NCBI GenBank assembly: GCA_013696835.1
Contig: JACCXV010000412.1
Coordinates: 1 to 7,295, forward strand
DNA from: Gemmatimonadota bacterium
GTDB taxonomy: Bacteria; Gemmatimonadota; Gemmatimonadetes; JACCXV01
Length of the DNA stretch: 7,295 bases
Direction of reading: 5' to 3'
The notes beneath the pieces are model-generated. The model was given only the letters and a program-made list of their open reading frames with translations, did not search any database and was not told where the DNA came from. Positions 1 through 6,195 of the stretch are shown here, piece after piece. Numbering within the stretch: the stretch's first letter is position 1; each line of letters opens with the position of its first letter. Made by a program: the position numbers and the translations under genes.

Positions 1-1
1 G

Positions 2-25
2 CGGGCGCTGCTCGCCATCGGCTGA
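2..25 (+). CDS. 3' end of an unidentified upstream gene (partial)
   Basis: The first bases read in frame as R-A-L-L-A-I-G followed by TGA at 23-25, which could be the tail of a gene lying to the left. Only seven residues are visible, so no function can be read from it. In many proteobacteria rimK neighbours an 'ATP-dependent zinc protease' (retropepsin-like) gene, and that would be a reasonable expectation here. This is inference from context, not from sequence. The frame used by rimK is also open to the left edge, so it remains possible that this TGA belongs to no gene. Confidence 0.3.
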   Translation, partial: RALLAIG

Positions 26-134
26 CCAGTTGCGGCGGATCCCTCCCGATCCCCAGCGCGCCCCCGCTGCGGGCACGCGCGGCGTGGCCGCGGGCCGCCA
101 ACCGGCGGGAGGTCCGGGCCGTGCGGCGCGACCG

Positions 135-1034
135 TTGCGGATCGCCCTGCTCTCCCGCCGTCCGAACCTCTACACGGTGCGGCGCTTCCGCGAAGCCGCC
201 CTGGCCAGAGGTCACGCGCTGCGCGTCCTCGACCCCCTGCAGTGCTATCTGAGCATGGGCAAGCGCAGCCCTCGCATCTGGTACCAGGGGCGCGAGCTGC
301 GCCAGATCGACGTCGTGCTGCCGCGCTTCGGTCCCTCCATGTCCGCCTACGGCGTCGCGGTGGTGAACCAGTTCGAGCTCATGGGCGTTCCGGTCGTGAA
401 CGCCCATCACGCGATCGCCCGCGCCCGGGACAAGCTGCTCAGCCTCCAGTTCCTCACCCGCCACGGGATCGACATCCCTCGCACCGTCGTGGCGCGCAAC
501 CCCTCGCACCTCCGCCAGTCGCTGGCCGAGGTCGGCGGGCCACCCGTGGTGCTGAAGCTCGTGCACGGAACCCACGGGGTCGGAGTCATGCTCGCCGAGA
601 GCCAGCAGGCGCTGGAGTCGGTGCTCGACACGCTGTGGAGCCTGGGCCACAACATCCTGATCCAGGAGTTCGTGGCCGAGGCGCGCGGGCGGGACCTGCG
701 CGCGCTGGTGGTGGGCGACCGAGTCGTGGCCGCCATGCGGCGTCAGGCGCGGCTCGGCGAGTTCCGCTCGAACATCCACCGCGGTGGTCGGGGTACAGGC
801 GTCACGCTGGAGCCGCCGTTCGCCAGGGTCGCACTCGAGGCTACCCGGATCATGGGCCTGGACGTGGCGGGCGTGGACATGCTCGAGTCGGCCACGGGAC
901 CACGGGTGATCGAGATCAACGCCTCCCCCGGCTTCGAGGGGCTGGAGCAGGCGACGGGGCTCGACGTGGCGAGCCGGCTGGTGGAGTTCGCCGAAGAGCA
1001 CGTGCGCAGGGCCTTCAGCCGCAGCGGAGGTTGA
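135..1034 (+). CDS. rimK: RimK: ribosomal protein S6--L-glutamate ligase (ATP-grasp)
   Basis: ATP-dependent ligase of the cytoplasm that adds glutamate residues to the C-terminus of ribosomal protein S6. Counted from TTG 135 the product has 299 residues, against about 300 in E. coli RimK, and begins MRIALLS as the E. coli protein begins MKIAILS. Numbering then matches E. coli through the N-terminal half: ARARDK ends at Lys100, the ATP-binding Lys is 141 in VLKLVHGTHGVG, and the metal ligands are Asp248 (GVDML), Glu260 and Asn262 (EINASPG). RSNIHRGG (211-218) is also typical. TTG 30 and GTG 84 are alternative in-frame starts adding 35 or 17 residues rich in A, G, P and R, and the frame is open to the left edge. 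No clear Shine-Dalgarno precedes any candidate, so the start rests on homology. The hydrolase gene follows on the same strand. Family assignment is near certain; the start is not. Confidence 0.95.
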   Translation: MRIALLSRRPNLYTVRRFREAALARGHALRVLDPLQCYLSMGKRSPRIWYQGRELRQIDVVLPRFGPSMSAYGVAVVNQFELMGVPVVNAHHAIARARDKLLSLQFLTRHGIDIPRTVVARNPSHLRQSLAEVGGPPVVLKLVHGTHGVGVMLAESQQALESVLDTLWSLGHNILIQEFVAEARGRDLRALVVGDRVVAAMRRQARLGEFRSNIHRGGRGTGVTLEPPFARVALEATRIMGLDVAGVDMLESATGPRVIEINASPGFEGLEQATGLDVASRLVEFAEEHVRRAFSRSGG

Positions 1035-1152
1035 GACGAGAACGCGGCGCCAGGCGTCCGAACCCCACGCCCCCGCCACCGCTTCCTCAGACACGCGGCC
1101 CCGCCCGCGTGCGGCGCTGCGCATCGGGGACGTCGATGCGCAGCCAGGCGAG

Positions 1153-2100
1153 GTGACCCACATCCAGATCCCGCTGACCGAGGTGGCCATCCGCGTGGCC
1201 CTGCCCATGCACGTCACCGTGATCCGGGGGGTTCGGGCAGGGCCTCGCATCTTCCTCACGGGGGGAATCCACGGCGATGAGCTGAACGGAGTGGCGATCG
1301 TGCGGGAAGCCTCCTATTCCCTCTCGCCAGACGACCTGGCTGGAGACGTGGTCTGCGTGCCGATCGTGAACGTGCCCGGCTTTCTGGCGCGCTCGCGGTG
1401 CCTTCCCGACGGTACGGACCTGAACCGCTTCTTCCCGGGTGCCGGGGCGGGCAAGCCCGCCGCTCGGCTCGCCGATCGGGTGATGCGCGAGATCGTTGCC
1501 GGCTGCGACTGCGGGATCGACTTCCACACCGCCGCGCGCGGCAGGTCCAACATCCCGCACGTGCGGGGTGACATCAACCGGCCCGCGGTGCGTGCCATCG
1601 CGAAAGCTTTCGGCACGGCGATCGTGGTGCACAAGCGCGGGCACCGCCGCTCGCTGCGGCGCGCCGCGACCGAGGCCGGGATCCCGACCATCACGCTCGA
1701 GGCGGGAGAGACGGGTCGCGTGCAGGCCGGCGTCGCTCGCAGTGGGCAGCGCGGGCTGGCCAACGTGCTGAACGAGCTCGGCATGCTCGCGGCCGAACGC
1801 CACGAGCCTGACTTCCAGGTGATCGTGCGCAACAGCGTGTGGGTGCGAGCCCGTCAGGCGGGGCTCCTGCATCTGAGGGTGAGGGCCGGCGATCTGGTCT
1901 ACGAGGGGCAGGAGATCGGCACGAACACGAACCCCTTTGGGCCGGAGGCGCAGGCGATCCTCTCTCCCATCACGGGGCTGGTGATCGGCATCTCGCTCAA
2001 CCCGATCTGCGAGCCTGGGACGCCGCTCTGCCACATCGTGCGTCTGGAAAAGACGCTTCCCACCGTGGAGAGACACTTGCAAGGCAGGCTCTCGGGCTGA
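1153..2100 (+). CDS. Succinylglutamate desuccinylase/aspartoacylase-family zinc hydrolase
   Basis: Zinc-dependent hydrolase of the AstE/AspA family (M14 carboxypeptidase-like fold), 315 residues from GTG 1153. The metal site is visible as HGDE (His40, Glu43) in GGIHGDELNG and as His125 in GIDFHTAA. DLNR (89-92) is a substrate-binding signature, and Glu183 in TLEAGE fits the catalytic glutamate. The C-terminal stretch from about 226, with LRVRAGDLVYEGQEIG and SPITGLVIG, is the small beta-rich lobe usual in the family. The start is doubtful. The frame upstream is open from 910 and encodes LRIGDVDAQPGE just before this GTG, which resembles the N-terminus of relatives as I remember them, yet it has no ATG, GTG or TTG. 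CTG 1117 is the only CTG there and a possible non-canonical start. The stretch 1035-1152 therefore probably codes in part. The natural substrate is unknown. Proximity to rimK suggests a role linked to S6 modification, which is inference. Confidence 0.85.
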   Translation: MTHIQIPLTEVAIRVALPMHVTVIRGVRAGPRIFLTGGIHGDELNGVAIVREASYSLSPDDLAGDVVCVPIVNVPGFLARSRCLPDGTDLNRFFPGAGAGKPAARLADRVMREIVAGCDCGIDFHTAARGRSNIPHVRGDINRPAVRAIAKAFGTAIVVHKRGHRRSLRRAATEAGIPTITLEAGETGRVQAGVARSGQRGLANVLNELGMLAAERHEPDFQVIVRNSVWVRARQAGLLHLRVRAGDLVYEGQEIGTNTNPFGPEAQAILSPITGLVIGISLNPICEPGTPLCHIVRLEKTLPTVERHLQGRLSG

Positions 2101-2116
2101 TCCGTCCGCATCATCC

Positions 2117-2124
2117 GGGGGGAG
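2117..2124 (+). promoter_or_regulatory. Shine-Dalgarno of comEC
   Basis: The run GGGGGGAG ends four bases before ATG 2129 and is the clearest ribosome binding site in the window. It fixes the comEC start and lies in the 28-base gap after the hydrolase gene. I see no terminator or promoter in that gap, which fits co-transcription. Confidence 0.65.
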
Positions 2125-2128
2125 ACGG

Positions 2129-4669
2129 ATGCCGCTGCGCGGCGGCGCGCGTCCGCAGAGGCAGGTGCGCTCCTTCGCGAGCAGGAATCCCTCGTTCATC
2201 GTTTTCGTGTCCATCCTTCCCGGCCTCCTGCTGGTGCAGCGGGATGCGGTGGGGAAGGCGCTTCTGCTGCAGCTGACGCTGGCCGTGGTGCTGCTCCGCC
2301 TCGGGTGGCGGTCGTCTGGCCTCACCTCCCTCGTGCTGGCAGGGGTGCTCTTCTGGCGTGCCACGGACGCGCGGGAGGAGCGTCTCGCGGAGATCGAGGC
2401 CTGGCGTTCCGAGCGCGCGGGCCGCGTCGAAGTCATTGGCGTCGCGCAAGCGAGAGGTCCTGCACCGAGGGGCCGTGTCAAGCTCCTCTTCAGGGTTGAC
2501 GCCATTCGGGCGCTGGCTCCGGCGCGAGCGATGCGCGGCGGAGCGCCCACCCACCGCCCGCACCCCGAGACGTTCCGCCGGAAAGGTGCCCGCGAGACGT
2601 CCGCCCGGCGTGCCGGCAGCGCCTCGAGCGTCCGTGCGGGGGCACGTGAGGGATGGGTGCGCCTCTACGTGCCAGATGCAGCCGACCTCCGCCTGCCCCC
2701 GCTCGGACGGCGGATCCGTGTGCGCGGGTCTTTTCGTCCCGCGGCCACGCCGCATAACCCCGGGTCGCTGGACTGGGGGTCGATGCCGGGTGGTCCGCGG
2801 GTGCGCGGCTCCGTGGTGGTGGAGTCGTGGGAGGGTGGCGAAGCGGGAGGGTCCGGACTCCTGCAGGCATTTCGGGAACGGCTCTCGGAGCGTATCCGAG
2901 GCCTGTTCTCTCCGCTGGCAGGCGGCTTCATGCAGGCCGCGTTGTTCGGCGACCGGGAGGGCCTCGACCCGAGGCTGCGCGAGGTCTTCAGCCGCACCGG
3001 CACGGGGCACATAATCGCGATCTCGGGGATGAACGTGGCCATCCTCGCGGCCATCGGCTGGGCGGTGCTCTCGCCCGTGATTCGCTCGACGTCCCGGCGA
3101 AGGCGCGTGCTCGCCGGCGCACTGCTCCTCTACGTGCCTCTGGGGGGCAGCTCGCCCTCCGTGGCGCGCGCGGCGCTGATGGCGGCCGCGCTCCTGCTGG
3201 CGAAGAGCGGCGCCCGGCGCGTGCTGCTCCCGAATGCGCTGGGCTTCGCGGGACTCGCGCTGCTGTGCCTGCAGCCGGAGGCGCTGCTGGATCCCTCGTT
3301 TCAGCTCTCGTTCCTCGCGGTGCTCGGTCTCGCGGCCTTGCCAGCCTTGCCGGGGGCACGCCTCGCGGGCGCGGACGGGAACCCCGACGGCATCGGCCGG
3401 GACGCTCTGCTGAGCCGAGCGGCGGCGGCCGCGATCGACCTCTCGCTGGTCACGGTCGCGAGCATGCTGGCGACCCTGCCGCTGACCCTCGGCTACTTCC
3501 GTCAGCTGCCGCTGGTCGCGCCGCTCGCGAACCTGATCGTGGTGCCATCGCTCGGCGTCCTTACGGCAGGCGGCTTCGCGGCGCTGCTGACGTCACCCTT
3601 CTCTCCGCAGCTCGCCGCCCTCTACGCCGGTGCCTGCGATGCCGTGCTGCTGTTCGTGTTCCGCTCGCTCGAGCTGTGCGCGGCCCCAGCGTGGGCGACC
3701 CTCACGCTGGCGGCGCCGCGGGAGCTCCTGGCGGGCGCCGGCATCGGTCTGGCCGCGCTCGGCGCCCTGGCGCTGCACCTCTCCACCCTGCGGCGCTGGC
3801 TCGCCGGCGCCGTGCTGGTGCTGGCGCTCATGGTGCTCGGCGAACTCCACACGCGCCCTGCGCGCCTGGAGGTGGCGGTCCTCTCGGTCGGCCAGGGCGA
3901 CGCCGTGGCACTCCTCCTGCCGGATGGCGAAGCGCTGCTGGTGGACGGCGGACCGCGGGACGCGGTGGAGGCGGTCGTGGGGTACCTCCACGAGCGCGGC
4001 GTCGGGCGCCTGGCGCGGGTGTTCGCCACGCACCCCGACGCGGACCATACGGGAGCGCTGCACGACATCCTGCAGCGGCTTCCGGCGGACAGCGCGCATG
4101 ACGGCGGGCAGTGGGGAGCGGGCGCGCCCTACCGCCAGTGGCTGGAGGGCTCGTACGCGGCCGGGGCCGGATACCGGGCGCTCGCGGCGGGGGAGAGGCT
4201 CCGCCACGGCGAGGTCACGATCGACGTGCTGTGGCCCGACCCCGGGTTCGCGGGCGCCGACCCGTACTGGCAGGACCTGGCGACGAACGACGCCTCGCTG
4301 GTGCTGCTCGTGAGCTACCGTCGCCTGCGCCTGCTGCTCACCGGTGACGTGGGAGCCGAGGTCGAGCGGCGCCTCGCCGCCGTCTACGGAGACTCCCTGC
4401 GCAGCGTCTTCCTCAAGGTCGCCCACCACGGGAGCCGCACCTCCAGCGATCAGGCATTCCTGGCGCGCGTGAGGCCTCGCGTGGCGCTGCTTTCTGTCGG
4501 ACGCGACAACCGCTACGGCCACCCGCATGCGGAGGTGCTCGCCCGGCTAGCAGCCAGAGGCGCCGTCCGCCGCACTGACACCGAGGGCGCGCTGCTGCTC
4601 GTGAGCGACGGGTACGGATGGAAGCTGCAGGGGTGGGCGAGCGGCAGGACACAGGCGGGCCGGCTCTGA
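2129..4669 (+). CDS. comEC: ComEC/Rec2 DNA internalisation channel with C-terminal metallo-beta-lactamase domain
   Basis: Inner-membrane channel that passes single-stranded DNA into the cytoplasm during natural transformation. The 846 residues contain every expected part. N-terminal hydrophobic segments lie at about 21-76. A DUF4131-like OB domain spans about 99-235 and ends in the NPGSLDW motif (210-216). The Competence domain runs about 265-515 with many membrane segments and the signature ALFGDREGLDPRL (271-283) followed by GTGHIIAISGMNVA (291-304). Further hydrophobic stretches lie at 533-572. The metallo-beta-lactamase domain begins at LSVGQGDA (585-592) and has THPDADH (634-640), LLTGD (736-740), AHHGS (765-769) and YGHPH (796-800), so its metal-site motifs look intact. 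The OB domain carries an extra stretch of about 40 R/A-rich residues (131-172). Most relatives have GLHV where this one has GMNV. There is no frameshift. No comEA or pilus genes are in view, so competence cannot be inferred from this gene alone. Confidence 0.96.
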   Translation: MPLRGGARPQRQVRSFASRNPSFIVFVSILPGLLLVQRDAVGKALLLQLTLAVVLLRLGWRSSGLTSLVLAGVLFWRATDAREERLAEIEAWRSERAGRVEVIGVAQARGPAPRGRVKLLFRVDAIRALAPARAMRGGAPTHRPHPETFRRKGARETSARRAGSASSVRAGAREGWVRLYVPDAADLRLPPLGRRIRVRGSFRPAATPHNPGSLDWGSMPGGPRVRGSVVVESWEGGEAGGSGLLQAFRERLSERIRGLFSPLAGGFMQAALFGDREGLDPRLREVFSRTGTGHIIAISGMNVAILAAIGWAVLSPVIRSTSRRRRVLAGALLLYVPLGGSSPSVARAALMAAALLLAKSGARRVLLPNALGFAGLALLCLQPEALLDPSFQLSFLAVLGLAALPALPGARLAGADGNPDGIGRDALLSRAAAAAIDLSLVTVASMLATLPLTLGYFRQLPLVAPLANLIVVPSLGVLTAGGFAALLTSPFSPQLAALYAGACDAVLLFVFRSLELCAAPAWATLTLAAPRELLAGAGIGLAALGALALHLSTLRRWLAGAVLVLALMVLGELHTRPARLEVAVLSVGQGDAVALLLPDGEALLVDGGPRDAVEAVVGYLHERGVGRLARVFATHPDADHTGALHDILQRLPADSAHDGGQWGAGAPYRQWLEGSYAAGAGYRALAAGERLRHGEVTIDVLWPDPGFAGADPYWQDLATNDASLVLLVSYRRLRLLLTGDVGAEVERRLAAVYGDSLRSVFLKVAHHGSRTSSDQAFLARVRPRVALLSVGRDNRYGHPHAEVLARLAARGAVRRTDTEGALLLVSDGYGWKLQGWASGRTQAGRL

Positions 4670-4670
4670 C

Positions 4671-4685
4671 CCCCGCAGCCCGGGG
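4671..4685. terminator. Short GC hairpin between convergent genes, possible weak terminator
   Basis: CCCCG, a five-base loop and CGGGG form a small perfect hairpin two bases after the comEC stop. It lies in the 46-base gap between comEC and the convergent minus-strand gene. No T-tract follows on either strand, so this is not a standard intrinsic terminator. It is listed as the best visible candidate for stopping transcription here. Confidence 0.2.
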
Positions 4686-4705
4686 CAGGACGGCGTGGGG
4701 CGGTC

Positions 4706-4717
4706 GAGCCGCGGCTC
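4706..4717. repeat. 12-base perfect palindrome at the convergent junction
   Basis: GAGCCGCGGCTC equals its own reverse complement. It overlaps the last two bases of the minus-strand gene's stop codon (4716-4718). It could be chance in GC-rich DNA, a protein site, or part of a transcription end structure, though it lacks a loop. Confidence 0.3.
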
Positions 4718-5165
4718 AGGTATCGATCACGTTGCCGACGATGCGGTTCGTCGCATGCAGCACGGCCCGCGCGGCGCCCGTGCCGGGGTCGTCGGTAGCG
4801 ACCGCGATGCCGAGCAGCAGCCGCTCGCCGCCCTCCGTCGGCAAGCCGACCTGCACGGCCACGAGCGGGGTATCGAAGATGCGGAGCAGGCGCAACCCGA
4901 CCAGGCGCAGCGGCAGGGTCTCCCCGCCGGCGCGCCGCAGTGCCTGCAGCGTCGCCTGGGCGGCCACGCGGTGGTAGTTTTGCTCGCTGAAGGGCAGCTC
5001 GGCTTCACCCTCGAAGGGGCCGTGTCCGGGATCCTCGAGCACGACCCGTGCCCGGCACCTGAACTCTCCGTCCCGCGAGCGGCCGACGGAGACGAGCTTC
5101 AGGCGGCGCCGAGCCCATGCCCCGCCCGCCGCATCCTCCGCCTCGGGGTTCCAATCGGTGCGCAT
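4716..5165 (-). CDS. Uncharacterised 149-residue protein, LeuA-regulatory-domain-like (two beta-beta-beta-alpha halves)
   Basis: I do not recognise a named family with certainty. Codon use is strongly G/C-ending, as in its neighbours, and the product is protein-like. It appears to be two similar units. Residues about 22-78 give strands (LKLVSVG, RCRARVVLE, FEGEAELP) and then a helix (RVAAQATLQALRRA). Residues about 85-145 give strands (LRLVGLRLL, VAVQVGLP, LLLGIAVAT) and then a helix (GAARAVLHATNRI). This layout and the ending G-x-A-V-A-T-D-D with a helix closing in N-R resemble the C-terminal regulatory domain of 2-isopropylmalate and citramalate synthases. No catalytic domain is attached. 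There is no signal peptide or membrane segment. ATG 5165 is chosen because the protein pattern begins soon after it; no Shine-Dalgarno is visible. It converges on comEC and is divergent from nfo by 12 bases. The gene call is fairly sure, the family inference weak. Confidence 0.75.
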   Translation of the reverse strand: MRTDWNPEAEDAAGGAWARRRLKLVSVGRSRDGEFRCRARVVLEDPGHGPFEGEAELPFSEQNYHRVAAQATLQALRRAGGETLPLRLVGLRLLRIFDTPLVAVQVGLPTEGGERLLLGIAVATDDPGTGAARAVLHATNRIVGNVIDT

Positions 5166-5177
5166 CACGAGAAGATC

Positions 5178-6035
5178 GTGAAAAGCTCCCCCGCGAGGGA
5201 GCCCCCCGGGCCGGCCGGCGCGATTCTCCTCGGCGCCCACGTGCGTGGCGAGCGTCCCCTGGCGGAGGCGGCGGCACTGGGCGCCGGCTGCGTGCAGCTC
5301 TTCCTGGGGGATCCGCAGTCCTATCACAAACCTCCGACGCGGCCCGACGCGGCGGAGCTCTGCGAAAGTCCGCTTCCGGTCTACGTGCACGCCCCCTACC
5401 TCATCAACGTGGCGTCCCCGAACCCGCGCGTGCGCGTGCCCTCGCGCAAGATCCTGGCGCAGACCCTCGAGGCCGCCGGGGACATCCGCGCAGCCGGCGT
5501 GATCGTCCACGCCGGCCACGCCGAGGACGGCATCGAGAACGGCTACACGCGCTGGTGGAAGGTGTTCGAAGAGCTGCAGCCGGCGGCGGGGCCGCGGGGC
5601 GTTCCGCTGATGATCGAGAACACCGCGGGAGGGGCGCACGCGATGGGCCGCTCGGTGGAGACGCTGGCCAGGCTCTGGGAGCGGCTGGAGGATTTCGACG
5701 TGGGACTCTGCTACGACACGTGCCACGCCCACGCGGCAGGCGAGGACATCGTGCGGATGGCGGAGCGCCTGCGCGAGGTGTGCGGTGGTGTGGAGGTCGT
5801 GCACGCCAACAGCTCCCGCGACGCGGCGGGCAGCGGCCGGGACCGCCACGCGAACTTCGCCGAAGGCCTGATCGAGCCCGGCGCGATCGTGGCCGCCGTG
5901 CGAGCTGCGGCGGCCGCGATCGTAATCTGCGAGACGCCGTGGAAGGGCATTGCCGTGGATCTCGCCTTCCTGCGTGCGGAGCTCGGAGTTTCGGGCGCGG
6001 GTGTGCCTTTGACAGGGCCCCGGGAGCGCGGGTAG
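5178..6035 (+). CDS. nfo: Deoxyribonuclease IV (AP endonuclease, Nfo/Apn1 family)
   Basis: Metal-dependent endonuclease of base-excision repair that cuts the DNA backbone 5' to abasic sites. The 285 residues cover the whole TIM barrel. All nine metal ligands expected from E. coli Nfo can be placed: His71 (YVHAPY), His111 (VIVHAG), Glu147 (MIENTAG), Asp180 and His183 (CYDTCHAHAAG), His209 (VVHANSSRDAAGSG), Asp222 and His224 (DRHANFAEG), and Glu252 (CETPWKG). The N-terminal strand is LLGAH. GTG 5178 is the only suitable start: it lies upstream of LLGAH, and GAGAAG at 5169-5174 is a modest ribosome binding site. The next in-frame GTG falls after GAH and would remove conserved sequence. The start codon lies 12 bases from that of the divergent minus-strand gene, so its promoter, if it has its own, must lie within that gene. 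The enzyme looks intact and active. Confidence 0.95.
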   Translation: MKSSPAREPPGPAGAILLGAHVRGERPLAEAAALGAGCVQLFLGDPQSYHKPPTRPDAAELCESPLPVYVHAPYLINVASPNPRVRVPSRKILAQTLEAAGDIRAAGVIVHAGHAEDGIENGYTRWWKVFEELQPAAGPRGVPLMIENTAGGAHAMGRSVETLARLWERLEDFDVGLCYDTCHAHAAGEDIVRMAERLREVCGGVEVVHANSSRDAAGSGRDRHANFAEGLIEPGAIVAAVRAAAAAIVICETPWKGIAVDLAFLRAELGVSGAGVPLTGPRERG

Positions 6036-6038
6036 TAT
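6009..6038 (+). promoter_or_regulatory. Sigma70-type promoter for the moxR operon, overlapping the end of nfo
   Basis: A perfect -35 TTGACA (6009-6014) is followed, 18 bases later, by TAGTAT (6033-6038), which matches the TATAAT -10 at four of six positions including TA at the start and AT at the end. Transcription would begin near 6045. The -35 lies in the last codons of nfo, and the nfo stop TAG (6033-6035) forms the first half of the -10. The transcript would have a leader of about 147 bases before moxR. Confidence 0.6.
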
Positions 6039-6048
6039 GCCCGCTGCC

Positions 6049-6195
6049 ATGCCCTCCCCCGCGCCGGCAGCCCGCTCCCTTCGTCCGGCCTGCGCGCCTC
6101 CCGCGTTGGCCTCTGCCCCGCCCGCGGGTGCCTGCACGCGGCCCATGGACACTGGCACCCCGATCGCAGAACTCCCCTCCCGCGGCGCGGGATGA
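6049..6195 (+). CDS. Possible 48-residue leader ORF overlapping the moxR start (ATGA)
   Basis: An open frame from ATG 6049 (or ATG 6037) ends at TGA 6193-6195, sharing ATGA with the moxR start at 6192. The product is rich in alanine and proline, with three cysteines, and resembles nothing I know. If the promoter above is right, transcription would start only about four bases before ATG 6049, giving a nearly leaderless start. The whole leader is pyrimidine- and C-rich, and moxR has no clear Shine-Dalgarno, so translational coupling would make sense. Equally, open frames of this size arise by chance in GC-rich DNA, and the composition is that of non-coding sequence. I regard it as a weak candidate. 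Apart from this frame I see nothing in 6036-6191. Confidence 0.2.
   Translation: MPSPAPAARSLRPACAPPALASAPPAGACTRPMDTGTPIAELPSRGAG

Noticed and set aside
242..1156. A + strand frame of 304 codons within rimK
   Set aside because: It lies in another frame over rimK, and its translation is rich in R, A, P and G without domain features. rimK matches its family end to end.
1087..2550. A minus-strand frame of 487 codons opposite the hydrolase gene and the comEC start
   Set aside because: It is antisense to two genes with clear family motifs and has a low-complexity R/H/P-rich translation.
2827..4101. A 424-codon + strand frame within comEC
   Set aside because: It is an out-of-frame shadow of the ComEC membrane domain with an arginine- and glycine-rich translation.
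3593..4528. A minus-strand frame of 311 codons opposite the 3' part of comEC
   Set aside because: It is antisense to the metallo-beta-lactamase domain, whose motifs are intact on the + strand.
4695..5177. Extending nfo upstream in frame to 4695
   Set aside because: The extra residues show no relation to endonuclease IV, which starts near LLGAH, and they lie antisense to the minus-strand gene, whose translation is the more protein-like one.
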